From positions 1 to 64,000 of the forward strand of contig JAICJH010000015.1 of NCBI GenBank assembly GCA_025928545.1: 64,000 nt of DNA. The letters are read 5' to 3'. The notes under the pieces are model-generated. The model ran no database searches, was not told where the DNA came from, and saw only the letters and a program-made list of their open reading frames with translations. This document shows positions 35,801-42,501 of the stretch, piece after piece. Source of the stretch: Bryobacteraceae bacterium. GTDB taxonomy: Bacteria > Acidobacteriota > Terriglobia > Bryobacterales > Bryobacteraceae. The first letter of the stretch is position 1. Every line of letters starts with the position of its first letter. The position numbers and the translations under genes are program-made.

Positions 35801-36498
35801 GTGACAGCGGTAATCTGAAGTCCGGCCGACCGCCCGTATTCCGCCTGATAACTCGACGTGATGACTTTGACTTCACCGATTGACTCGATGTTCATTTGCA
35901 GCATCTGGCCGTTATTGCCCGTGTCCATCGCTGAGACGCCGTCCATCATGATGTTGTTCTCGGCTGTCGGGGCGCCGAGTCGCGACGTGCCATCCACGCC
36001 CGGCGTAAAGGCCACTACGCTCGTGAAATTGCCGTGAGCAACAGGCAGGTTTTCGATCTGCGTGGTTTCAATTGCGAAGGAGCGTTCACCGCTCTCAGTC
36101 TGTACCAGCGTCGCCTCCGCAGTCACAGAAACCGTTTCGGTAGTGCCGCCCACCTGGAGCGTAGTGGGCGGGACACCCACACGGTCGCCGCCTGTAACCA
36201 CGATTCCCTTCACCAGCGAGGTCTTGAACGCCGGAGCGGTGATTTCGACGGTGTACCTATCGGCGGCGACGTCCGCAATTACGTAGTCACCGCTGCTGTT
36301 CGTGCTGACCGGTGCTGTCCTCGTGCCGCGCGCCTCGCTTGTCAGCGTGACTTTGGCATTGGGGATAACGCCACCCGTTGAGTCAACCACTCGACCGGTT
36401 ACCGTACCCGTTGTAATTTGCGCCGGCGCCGAAAGCGCAAGCAGGAACAACGCCGCCACAAGCGCGACAGAAAAAATGTTGCGAGATATACGTTTCAT
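32830..36498 (-). CDS. Oar-like TonB-dependent receptor with carboxypeptidase-regulatory domain
   Basis: A 1222-residue outer-membrane protein. After the signal peptide, residues 30-115 form a carboxypeptidase-regulatory-like domain (ITTGTVTGRVVDSTGGVIPNAKV). A plug-like region follows (ENNIMMDGVSAMDTGNNG, IESIGEVKVITSSYQAEYGRSAG), and then a very long beta-barrel with many Tyr/Asn-rich strands, ending in the aromatic LEVRIGF. Expanded sets of such receptors are typical of Solibacter-like acidobacteria and are thought to import oligosaccharides or peptides, though the ligand is unknown. AAGGGGA precedes the ATG. It stands alone, with its own promoter and terminator. Confidence 0.92.
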   Translation of the reverse strand: MKRISRNIFSVALVAALFLLALSAPAQITTGTVTGRVVDSTGGVIPNAKVTLTSEARGTRTAPVSTNSSGDYVIADVAADRYTVEITAPAFKTSLVKGIVVTGGDRVGVPPTTLQVGGTTETVSVTAEATLVQTESGERSFAIETTQIENLPVAHGNFTSVVAFTPGVDGTSRLGAPTAENNIMMDGVSAMDTGNNGQMLQMNIESIGEVKVITSSYQAEYGRSAGLQITAVTKSGTNSLHGSGYGIFTNSDWNSRSWTVQKNGTVPAYTYQNTYGYTLGGPVVIPKIIHGKNKLFFFYAHEFRPSTITVNGGNPVQLRVPTALERAGDFSQTLNNQGVPIAPIIDNSTGKPFPNSQIPGSRLYAPGIAVLNQYPLPTQTQAPGTAYNYQAQPASYNQLLQQPAIKIDYNITSKLRLSAKLDEQRQRSVTIPGTLPGFNDVYVPYPYIVNYGATIDWTMTPTTVLELTYGSIKNQLAGGGSGGLARDPAANRNNTLSALPNLYPNAGVLNTGYYAYATMETQKPVFYNSANKQISMPPSFAWGTLIGNAPPNIQFPGFLNINHTQDYAGSLTKIWGRHTIKAGAYLNHSYKAQNVSAGGIANLSFQGYIDFGNNTNNQLDSGFGFANADLGVFNQYLQASKLVEGSMIYNNLEFYLQDNWKIGRRLTLDYGMRFTHQTPQYDQFNQASNFFPSQWSATNAQVLYVAGCSNGATTCTGNTRNAKNPLTGAIVTAAGAANSQVLIGTPVPGIGNPLNGIKQAGDGIANTAYVWPAMVYAPRFGFAYDVTGKSNWVIRGGTGLFYERPDGNTVFSTPGNPPIATSQNLLQGQLQSLGTGLSPSPVPALVVFQYNAKIPTTLQWQVGVQKSLPGGMVVDVSYVGDHAYNQLGATQGGSQQLLNQVPLGTAYLSQYQDPTLGTPTVQGASAYTTNLLRPFAGLSTIGQNTTAFHNTYHSMQVSLTRRFSHGFSFGANYTYGISLTGNTGLVQRYTYTGNTIALRSDEAAFEALNNTLDRRPHFVKVNTTWAVPGIKGNAFLHQITGDWQISGILTSASGTAYGLGYTYQSNGANVNITGSPDFAGAMVLPSNLGSGCGSQFTQFNTAGVAGPTYGSVQMESGRNYLRGCFSNIVDTAAVRKFHFWKFRESKTFEFRADVFNTLNAAVINARSTSATFNNPTSMTLQNSQFTNGSISSGRSQPQNAGFGAATGAANMRNIQLEVRIGF

Positions 36499-36593
36499 GT
36501 TTCCCCTTCCGTGCGCGCCCTCTTTTCGAAGACGCGGCAGAGCAAGGCCCGAAGCCCCAGTTAGAGTTGGACCTAAGTACTCGTATTGGGATT

Positions 36594-36622
36594 ACTAAAC
36601 CACATAGACAAAACGGTGTCAA
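36594..36622 (-). promoter_or_regulatory. sigma-70-like promoter of the TonB receptor gene
   Basis: On the minus strand, TTGACA (36622-36617) is followed after exactly 17 bases by TTTAGT (36599-36594), about 95 bases before the ATG at 36498. The -35 box is perfect and the -10 box is weak. The surrounding DNA is AT-rich compared with the genes. Confidence 0.5.
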
Positions 36623-36766
36623 GAAAAAACTGAACACTGTATACAAAAACTGGGTACTTTGCCGGGGAGAGGGTACGAGGGTGGGAGGCTGGCCCGTCCA
36701 TTCGCGTCGCTTACTGCTCCGGTTGGACCGCCTTGAAGACAACGTAACTTCTTTGTTACTGCGCGA

Positions 36767-37720
36767 TTAGTTCTCGGTAGGAACTTTGTCCGCTTTGTCG
36801 ACGATCAACACGTCGAGTTGCACCTTCTTAGCGTCCAGCCGAAGGCCAAGCTGTTGCTGTATGGCGGTAGGCAGAGTGGCGACCAAGTCCTCCGGAGCGT
36901 CGCCCGACGGTGCCGTTCCACCCGCAGGCGGCGGCGGTGGGGGAGGTGGTCCCCCGCCATTCAGCATCATCCCGACGGGCACCTCGGCGGCATATTCCAG
37001 CGTGAAATCGTACTTGCCGGTAAGTCCCGTCTTATCGACAAGAGGCTTGTTCAGTTGGTTACCGATCATATCCAGGAGTCGCGGAATCGTTTGAGCCCGC
37101 GCCGTCATTCTGGAAGCCATTCCCTTGGGACTCATGCGCATCATCACGATTAAGCCGGGTTGGTCCAGCGTGGGAAATCCATTGGCATCCCTGCCCGGAG
37201 GGCCCGCTGGCAGCGACGGAGGCTTGTTCTGGTCGTAGGCCGCATCTTCGGGGGAAGATTTCTTCAGCTTCGGACCATTTTTTCCAACCACCAGTTCAAA
37301 CCCCTGAAACTCCTTCGATTCATGATGCAGAACCAGACGAAACCGCTCCGCCAGAAGATTCTGCAGCATGATGGCGGATTGCTCTTTCGTCGTATCCGGC
37401 GGGAGCTTCGCGATGACATCGTAGCGTTCGGATTCCAGCCATGCAGGGCCGGTTACCTGATAGGTGGCCACGTTATACGCCTTCGTAATCAGCGTCATCA
37501 GCGTGGCGTTCTCGAAGGTGAGGCGGCCGGGATCGTCCGTGCCCGGGCCTCCGCGCCCGCCTCCGAACATGAAAACGCGCCGGTCCCCCGAAGGCGGCGG
37601 CGCTGGTTTCACTGATGCGACCTCAAAGCTGAGGGGCTGCGCCGGCGCCGGTGGCTGCGTCTGCGAATTCGACCCGCCACAGAGTGCGAAGGTCAGTAGA
37701 GCGGCAGAGAAAACTCGCAT
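36767..37720 (-). CDS. TIGR03435-family exported protein
   Basis: I move the start to the ATG at 37720, where a signal peptide (MRVFSAALLTFALCGG) begins; the longer track ORF lacks one. The protein has the TIGR03435 signature, SFEVASVKPAPPPS, then RLTFENATLMTLITKAYNV, RYDVIAKLPPDTTKEQ, RFRLVLHHESKEFQGFELVVGKNGPKL and GLTGKYDFTLEYA. The family is strongly enriched in soil acidobacteria, often in many copies; its function is unknown. A proline-rich insertion lies near residue 250. It is divergent from the UBP zinc-finger gene. Confidence 0.85.
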   Translation of the reverse strand: MRVFSAALLTFALCGGSNSQTQPPAPAQPLSFEVASVKPAPPPSGDRRVFMFGGGRGGPGTDDPGRLTFENATLMTLITKAYNVATYQVTGPAWLESERYDVIAKLPPDTTKEQSAIMLQNLLAERFRLVLHHESKEFQGFELVVGKNGPKLKKSSPEDAAYDQNKPPSLPAGPPGRDANGFPTLDQPGLIVMMRMSPKGMASRMTARAQTIPRLLDMIGNQLNKPLVDKTGLTGKYDFTLEYAAEVPVGMMLNGGGPPPPPPPPAGGTAPSGDAPEDLVATLPTAIQQQLGLRLDAKKVQLDVLIVDKADKVPTEN

Positions 37721-37810
37721 TTCACGTTTAGACTCCCGGCAAACCAAAAATGTCCACACAATTTTGATTTCCGCTTTTACGCTATCATCAAAGCGTCGCC
37801 ACGGATCGCT

Positions 37811-38077
37811 ATGCCACAATGCACGCATCTCGACCAGATTCAGCCCGGCATCCGGCCGCTCACGAATGGCTGTGAAGAGTGCCTGAAAATGGGCGATACC
37901 TGGGTTCACCTCCGCCTCTGCATGGTCTGCGGTCACGTGGGCTGCTGCGATTCCTCCAAAAACAAACACGCCACAAAACACTTCCACAGGACGAAACACC
38001 CCATCATGCGTTCGCTCGAACGCGGCGAGGATTGGGGCTGGTGTTTCGTTGACGAAACAGAACTGGATTTCTCCTGA
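37811..38077 (+). CDS. UBP-type zinc finger protein
   Basis: An 88-residue protein that is essentially one ZnF-UBP domain: C and H in PQCTHLDQI, CEECLKMGDTWVHLRLCMVCGHVGCCDSSKNKHATKHFHRTKHP, and the later WGWCFVDE. In eukaryotes this domain binds the free ubiquitin C-terminus; bacterial stand-alone copies exist and their ligand is unknown. It lies 29 bases before the ABC importer operon in the same direction and may be co-transcribed with it. Confidence 0.85.
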   Translation: MPQCTHLDQIQPGIRPLTNGCEECLKMGDTWVHLRLCMVCGHVGCCDSSKNKHATKHFHRTKHPIMRSLERGEDWGWCFVDETELDFS

Positions 38078-38106
38078 TTCCCGTGGCGTCGGACATTTAA
38101 TTTCTC

Positions 38107-38859
38107 ATGGTTGAGTTCCGCAACCTGACCTATCGTATTGGCGGGCGCGAAATCCTGCGCGGCATCGATCTGCGCGTCGAAGACGGTGAAACCGTCGTGC
38201 TCCTCGGCCGCAGCGGTTCCGGCAAAACGACTCTTCTCCGGATGGTGAATCGGCTGCGCGAACCGTCAGGCGGCGAAGTGCTTTTCGACGGCGTTCCCAT
38301 CGCACAGCAAGACCCGATTCGTCTCCGCCGCCGTATCGGCTACGTAATCCAGGACGCCGGCCTGTTCCCCCACAAAACGGTCGCGCAAAATGTTGGGCTG
38401 GTGCCGGGCCTGGAAGCGTGGCCGGAAGACAAGACCCGGTCCCGCACGCTGGAATTACTGGAAGCGGTGGGCCTCCCGCCGAACATCTATGCCGGGCGCT
38501 TTCCGCGCGAGTTATCAGGCGGCGAAAAGCAGCGCGTCGGCATCGCGCGGGCACTGGCCGTGGATCCTCCTTTGCTCTTGCTCGACGAACCGTTTGCCGC
38601 GCTCGATCCCGTCACCCGTTTCGAAATGCAGCAGCACTTCGCGAATCTGCAGCGGACTCTCGGCAAGACCACGCTGTTCGTCACCCACGATATCCGCGAA
38701 GCCCTGATGCTTGGCACGCGCATCGCGCTGCTGAAGGATGGAGCGCTCGAAATCGTCGCAACCGCCCGTGATTTTCTCGACGCCCATTCACCGGAGTCGC
38801 TCGCATTCCTTTCTACGCTGAAAGATGTCTCAACGGGGCAACCGCATGCTGGGCAGTGA
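38107..38859 (+). CDS. ABC importer ATPase, osmoprotectant/betaine (OpuCA, EgtV-like) type
   Basis: A 250-residue ATPase with Walker [12 protein letters not shown], signature LSGGEKQRVGIARAL, Walker B LLLLDEPFAALDP and the H-loop FVTHDIREAL. The sequence VLRMVNRLREPSGGEVLFDG and the PHKTVAQNVGLVP pattern resemble the quaternary amine transport group (ProV, OpuCA, YehX). The CBS domains found at the C-terminus of ProV and OpuCA are missing. It opens an operon of ATPase, permease, binding protein, EgtB and EgtD with overlapping or nearly touching genes. Ergothioneine is a betaine, and known ergothioneine importers (EgtUV) belong to this family, so ergothioneine is a candidate substrate. Confidence 0.88.
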   Translation: MVEFRNLTYRIGGREILRGIDLRVEDGETVVLLGRSGSGKTTLLRMVNRLREPSGGEVLFDGVPIAQQDPIRLRRRIGYVIQDAGLFPHKTVAQNVGLVPGLEAWPEDKTRSRTLELLEAVGLPPNIYAGRFPRELSGGEKQRVGIARALAVDPPLLLLDEPFAALDPVTRFEMQQHFANLQRTLGKTTLFVTHDIREALMLGTRIALLKDGALEIVATARDFLDAHSPESLAFLSTLKDVSTGQPHAGQ

Positions 38860-39451
38860 AATCGTAAAGCTGTCTCTGGAGCATCTCTGGCTGGTAGCCG
38901 TGGCGGTGATTGCGGCTACGGCCATTGCGGCGCCAACCGCCGTTTTCCTGGTACGCAATGCGGGCATGCGTCGCGCAACCCTGGGGATCGTGAATATCAT
39001 CCAGACCATTCCCAGTCTGGCCCTCTTCGGGTTTCTCCTGCCCCTGCCTTTAATCGGTGGTGTTGGCAGGAGGACGGCAATTCTGGCACTGATCCTTTAC
39101 GCCCTTCTCCCCATTCTTCGCAACACGGTAGTCGGCATCCTCGGGGTTGATGCCGGAGTACGCGAATCGGCCATCGCGATGGGGATGACGGATCGTCAGA
39201 TCCTGCGTGACGTGGAACTCCCGCTCGCGCTCCCCACCATCCTCGCCGGCATCCGCACCGCGACTGTGACCACAATAGGAACAGCCACTATCGCGGCCGC
39301 TATCGGAGGCGGCGGCCTGGGAACTTTCGTTTTCCGCGGAATTGCAATGGCGGATACCCGGACAATTCTCGCCGGCGCCGTGCCGGCTGCCATCATGGCA
39401 ATCACGGTGGATGAGGTTTTGGAATGGGTCGAACGCCGATTCTCATATTGA
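38846..39451 (+). CDS. ABC importer permease, osmoprotectant type
   Basis: A permease of about 201 residues with five to six helices (HLWLVAVAVIAATAIAAPTAVFLV, IPSLALFGFLLPL) and the EAA-like loop VRESAIAMGMTDRQILRDVELPLALPTILAG of OpuCB/YehW-type permeases, followed by IAAAIGGGGLGTFVFRGI. I prefer the ATG at 38846, with GGGG upstream, over the track ATG at 38825; both overlap the ATPase gene. It probably pairs with the binding protein encoded next, whose start overlaps its end by 28 bases. Confidence 0.87.
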   Translation: MLGSEIVKLSLEHLWLVAVAVIAATAIAAPTAVFLVRNAGMRRATLGIVNIIQTIPSLALFGFLLPLPLIGGVGRRTAILALILYALLPILRNTVVGILGVDAGVRESAIAMGMTDRQILRDVELPLALPTILAGIRTATVTTIGTATIAAAIGGGGLGTFVFRGIAMADTRTILAGAVPAAIMAITVDEVLEWVERRFSY

Positions 39452-40287
39452 CCGCGCTGCTCGCCGCCGGATGCGGCGGCAAGAGCCGCATCGTGGTTGG
39501 CTCTAAGAATTTCACCGAACAGGTAGTGCTCGGCGAAATTGTCGCGCAACAACTCGAGCGCCGTCTCGGAGTCGAAGTGGACCGCAAGTTCGACCTCGGC
39601 GGGACACTCCTCGCCCATGAAGCGCTGAAAAGCGGCGACATCGATCTTTACCCCGAATACACCGGAACAGCCCTTACCGCAATCCTGAAACAGCCAACTG
39701 TCAAAGATGCAAAAACTGCCTTCGACAAAGTCGCTCAGGGTTACAGGACCTGGGGAATTGAGTGGCTCCTTCCGCTCGGTTTCAACAACAGCTTCGCCAT
39801 GGTGGTGCGGTCGGAAGATGCACGCGCGCAGAATCTGAGGACGCTTAGCGATGCCGCTCACCGCTCCGCACCGTGGCGCATCGCAACCGGTTATGAATTC
39901 ACCCAGAGGCAGGACGGCCTGACCGGACTCCTGCAGACATACGGGCTTCGGATGGATGGAGCACCAATAACGATGGACCTGGGATTGCTCTATTCCGCTC
40001 TGGAATCGAAAAAGGTGGACATGGCTGCAGCCAGCGCGACCGATGGGATGCTCGCACATCCTCAGTTCACTATCCTTGAGGACGATCTGCGCTATTTCCC
40101 TCCCTATGAGTGCGCAGTCGCGGTTCGCCGCGAATCTTTGAGCCGGTTTCCGCATCTCAAAGAGGCGTTGAGTGAGCTTTCGGGCCGAATTTCAGATTCC
40201 GCCATGCGCGGAATGAATGAGAAAGTCGACGTGGAACATAAACCTGCCACGGATGTCGCCCGCGATTTCCTGAACAGCTGGAAGTGA
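39424..40287 (+). CDS. substrate-binding lipoprotein of betaine/ergothioneine-type ABC importer
   Basis: A 287-residue lipoprotein with lipobox LLAAGC near residue 17. The mature domain is of the OpuAC/OsmF type: IVVGSKNFTEQVVLGEIVAQQLE, LFDIDLYPEYTGTAL-like SGDIDLYPEYTGTAL, and VDMAAASATDGML. GSKNFTEQ and YPEYTGT are hallmarks of proteins that bind trimethylammonium ligands, as are EgtU-type domains. Which betaine is bound depends on aromatic cage residues that I cannot assign by eye. GAGG stands seven bases before the ATG. The EgtB start follows 25 bases after its stop. Confidence 0.87.
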   Translation: MGRTPILILTALLAAGCGGKSRIVVGSKNFTEQVVLGEIVAQQLERRLGVEVDRKFDLGGTLLAHEALKSGDIDLYPEYTGTALTAILKQPTVKDAKTAFDKVAQGYRTWGIEWLLPLGFNNSFAMVVRSEDARAQNLRTLSDAAHRSAPWRIATGYEFTQRQDGLTGLLQTYGLRMDGAPITMDLGLLYSALESKKVDMAAASATDGMLAHPQFTILEDDLRYFPPYECAVAVRRESLSRFPHLKEALSELSGRISDSAMRGMNEKVDVEHKPATDVARDFLNSWK

Positions 40288-40312
40288 GAAAATGCACGGG
40301 AGGGAGAGTCGC

Positions 40313-41509
40313 ATGATGCCCACCGGGGCGACGGAAACGGCACGCCAGTTACTCCACTCGCGCTTTTTGGCCGCCCGAGCCGAGACGGACGCGTGCTTTA
40401 AAACGGTAAAAACCGCGGCGATTTACGACAGGCCGATTCCGGAACGGCATCGTATTATTTTCTACATCGGTCATCTTGAAGCATTCGACTGGAATCTCCT
40501 GCGGGATCCCGATATCTCCCCCGGCGAGTTCGATCGGCTTTTTGCCTTCGGCATCGATCCGGTGGGGGGTAATCTCCCGACCGATCAGCCGGAAGACTGG
40601 CCCCGTCTTGAAATTGTCCATGATTATCGCGACAAAACCCGTCAACAGATCGACCAGTTGTTGTCACGTCATTCCGCCCAGCCCGATGATGAGGCGGTCT
40701 TCGCACAGAAAATGCACGTGGCAATCGAGCACAGGCTGATGCACGCCGAAACTCTGGCGTATATTTTTCACCAGCTTCCTTTGGACCGAAAACAGGGTAC
40801 CGAGCCACGCTCCACGTCCCGGCGTAAACCCCACGCGTCGGACTCCGTACCCATCCCCGCGGGGCATGCAACGCTCGGACTGCGTCGCGATTCGCCGGTT
40901 TTCGGCTGGGATAACGAATTTGAGCAATCGATCGTCACGGTCCCGGAATTCGTTGTCGACCGCCATAAAATAAGCAACCGCCAGTTCCTCGATTTCCTGA
41001 ACGCCGGTGGTTATACCGATCGGTCCCTGTGGACGCCGGCAGATTGGGAATGGCGCTCCTCGCAGAATATTTCGCATCCGGCGTCATGGAGCTGTCGCAG
41101 CGGTTGCTGGTTCTATCGCAGCATGTTTGAGGAAATTCCTCTCCCCGCCGATTCGCCCGTGTACGTGAGCCACGCGGAAGCCAGTGCGTATGCCAGATGG
41201 GCGGGCAAGGTACTGCCTACCGAAGCGCAATGGCACCGCGCCGCAGTGAGCGCGTTCGGGGTGGAAGGCCTCATTGGCACGGGATGGGAGTGGACTTCAA
41301 CGGAATTCGCGCCATTCCCCGGCTTTCAGGCGATGCCGTTTTACCCGGGCTATTCCGAGCCATTCTTTGACGGAAAGCACTACGTCCTGAAAGGCGGCAG
41401 CCCGCGCACCGCGCCGGTAATGTTACGCCCCAGCTTCCGCAACTGGTTTCAGCCACACTATCAATATGTCTACGCCGGCTTCCGCTGCGTGGAACGGAGC
41501 CGATCATGA
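40313..41509 (+). CDS. egtB: EgtB-like sulfoxide synthase of ergothioneine biosynthesis
   Basis: I start at 40313, right after GGGAGGGAGAG; the track ATG at 40292 lies before that site. Residues 10-160 are a DinB-like four-helix domain with the iron motif HRLMHAE and an upstream histidine in FYIGHLEAFDWNL. Residues 180-397 are a formylglycine-generating-enzyme-like domain: PAGHATLGLRRD, FVVDRHKISNRQFLDFL, YVSHAEASAYARWAGKVLPTEAQWHRAA and GFRCVERSRS. EgtB joins hercynine to a thiol, either gamma-Glu-Cys or cysteine, with oxygen. No EgtA or EgtC is present here, so a cysteine-using type is plausible. It overlaps egtD by four bases. Confidence 0.88.
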   Translation: MMPTGATETARQLLHSRFLAARAETDACFKTVKTAAIYDRPIPERHRIIFYIGHLEAFDWNLLRDPDISPGEFDRLFAFGIDPVGGNLPTDQPEDWPRLEIVHDYRDKTRQQIDQLLSRHSAQPDDEAVFAQKMHVAIEHRLMHAETLAYIFHQLPLDRKQGTEPRSTSRRKPHASDSVPIPAGHATLGLRRDSPVFGWDNEFEQSIVTVPEFVVDRHKISNRQFLDFLNAGGYTDRSLWTPADWEWRSSQNISHPASWSCRSGCWFYRSMFEEIPLPADSPVYVSHAEASAYARWAGKVLPTEAQWHRAAVSAFGVEGLIGTGWEWTSTEFAPFPGFQAMPFYPGYSEPFFDGKHYVLKGGSPRTAPVMLRPSFRNWFQPHYQYVYAGFRCVERSRS

Positions 41510-42483
41510 ACGTCACCCCCGAATTCGAACCGATGACAGAATCCGCGGTACGTTTTGCGGATGAAGTGCGCGCGGGACTGTGCCGCTCCGGTCAGAAAAC
41601 CCTCCCCTCGAAATATTTGTACGATCCCCTCGGATCGGCGCTGTTCGATGCCATCACGCTGCTCCCGGAGTACGGCCTGACTCGGGCGGAGGAGCGAATT
41701 CTCCGCCGGCACGCCTCGGAAATCGTTGGTCATCTGCCCCGCCCCACGTTGGTCTCCGAACTCGGCAGCGGCAATGGCAGAAAGACACGTTGGATACTCA
41801 GCGCCCTCTGCGTGCGCGAGCCTTTGTCTTACTACCCGATCGAAATCTCGCGCGCCGCACTGGCGTCTTGCGAATCCGAACTGAGCGACATCGAGGCGGT
41901 CAGTATCGTCGGCGTGGAGCGGGAGTATCTGGACGGCCTACGCGAAGTTGCGTCGCTGCGGCCTGACGGCTCGCACCTTGTCGTCCTGTTCCTTGGCAGC
42001 ACGATTGGCAATTTCGATCGCGGAGCCGATGCGCGCTTTCTGATGGGTGTCCGGAGCTTCCTCCAGCCAGGCGATTCGTTGCTGCTCGGCACCGATCTCA
42101 TGAAGCCTCTGGATCGAATGCTGACGGCCTATGACGATCCGCTGGGCGTAACGGCGGCATTCAATCTGAACCTGCTGGCGCGTATCAACCGCGAACTGAA
42201 CGCCGATTTCGATCCTCGCGCCTTCGAGCATGTGGCCCGGTTCAACGATGCCGCGGGCAGCATCGAGATGCATATTCGCTCGAAGCGCCGCCAGGTGATC
42301 CATGTCATGGGCGATGCGTATTCGGTGGCTTTCGCCGAAGGGGAAACGATCTGGACTGAAAGCTGCCACAAATACTCTCAGCAATCGATTACAGACCTGG
42401 CGGCTCTCGCGGGTTTCCGGAAACAGGCTCAGTGGGTGGATTCCGAGTGGCCCTTCGCGGAAACCCTGCTGGTGGCCTCTTAA
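41506..42483 (+). CDS. egtD: EgtD-like L-histidine N-alpha-methyltransferase
   Basis: A 325-residue SAM-dependent methyltransferase of the DUF2260/EgtD family: LPSKYLYDPLGSALFDAITLLPEYGLTRAEERIL at the N-terminus, the SAM site LVSELGSGNGRKTRWIL, PIEISRAAL, VLFLGSTIGNFDRG and the C-terminal ETIWTESCHKYS. EgtD makes the betaine hercynine from histidine. It is coupled to egtB by an ATGA overlap, so the two steps from histidine to the sulfoxide are encoded side by side; the final lyase (EgtE) is not seen in the window. Convergent with the following gene. Confidence 0.9.
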   Translation: MNVTPEFEPMTESAVRFADEVRAGLCRSGQKTLPSKYLYDPLGSALFDAITLLPEYGLTRAEERILRRHASEIVGHLPRPTLVSELGSGNGRKTRWILSALCVREPLSYYPIEISRAALASCESELSDIEAVSIVGVEREYLDGLREVASLRPDGSHLVVLFLGSTIGNFDRGADARFLMGVRSFLQPGDSLLLGTDLMKPLDRMLTAYDDPLGVTAAFNLNLLARINRELNADFDPRAFEHVARFNDAAGSIEMHIRSKRRQVIHVMGDAYSVAFAEGETIWTESCHKYSQQSITDLAALAGFRKQAQWVDSEWPFAETLLVAS

Positions 42484-42501
42484 TAATTCAGCGGCGCGGA
42501 A

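Noticed and set aside
32830-36498. Tandem repeats or a CRISPR-like array in the long receptor gene and elsewhere
   Set aside because: I found no evenly spaced direct repeats; the repetitive feel comes from Asn/Tyr/Gly-rich barrel strands.
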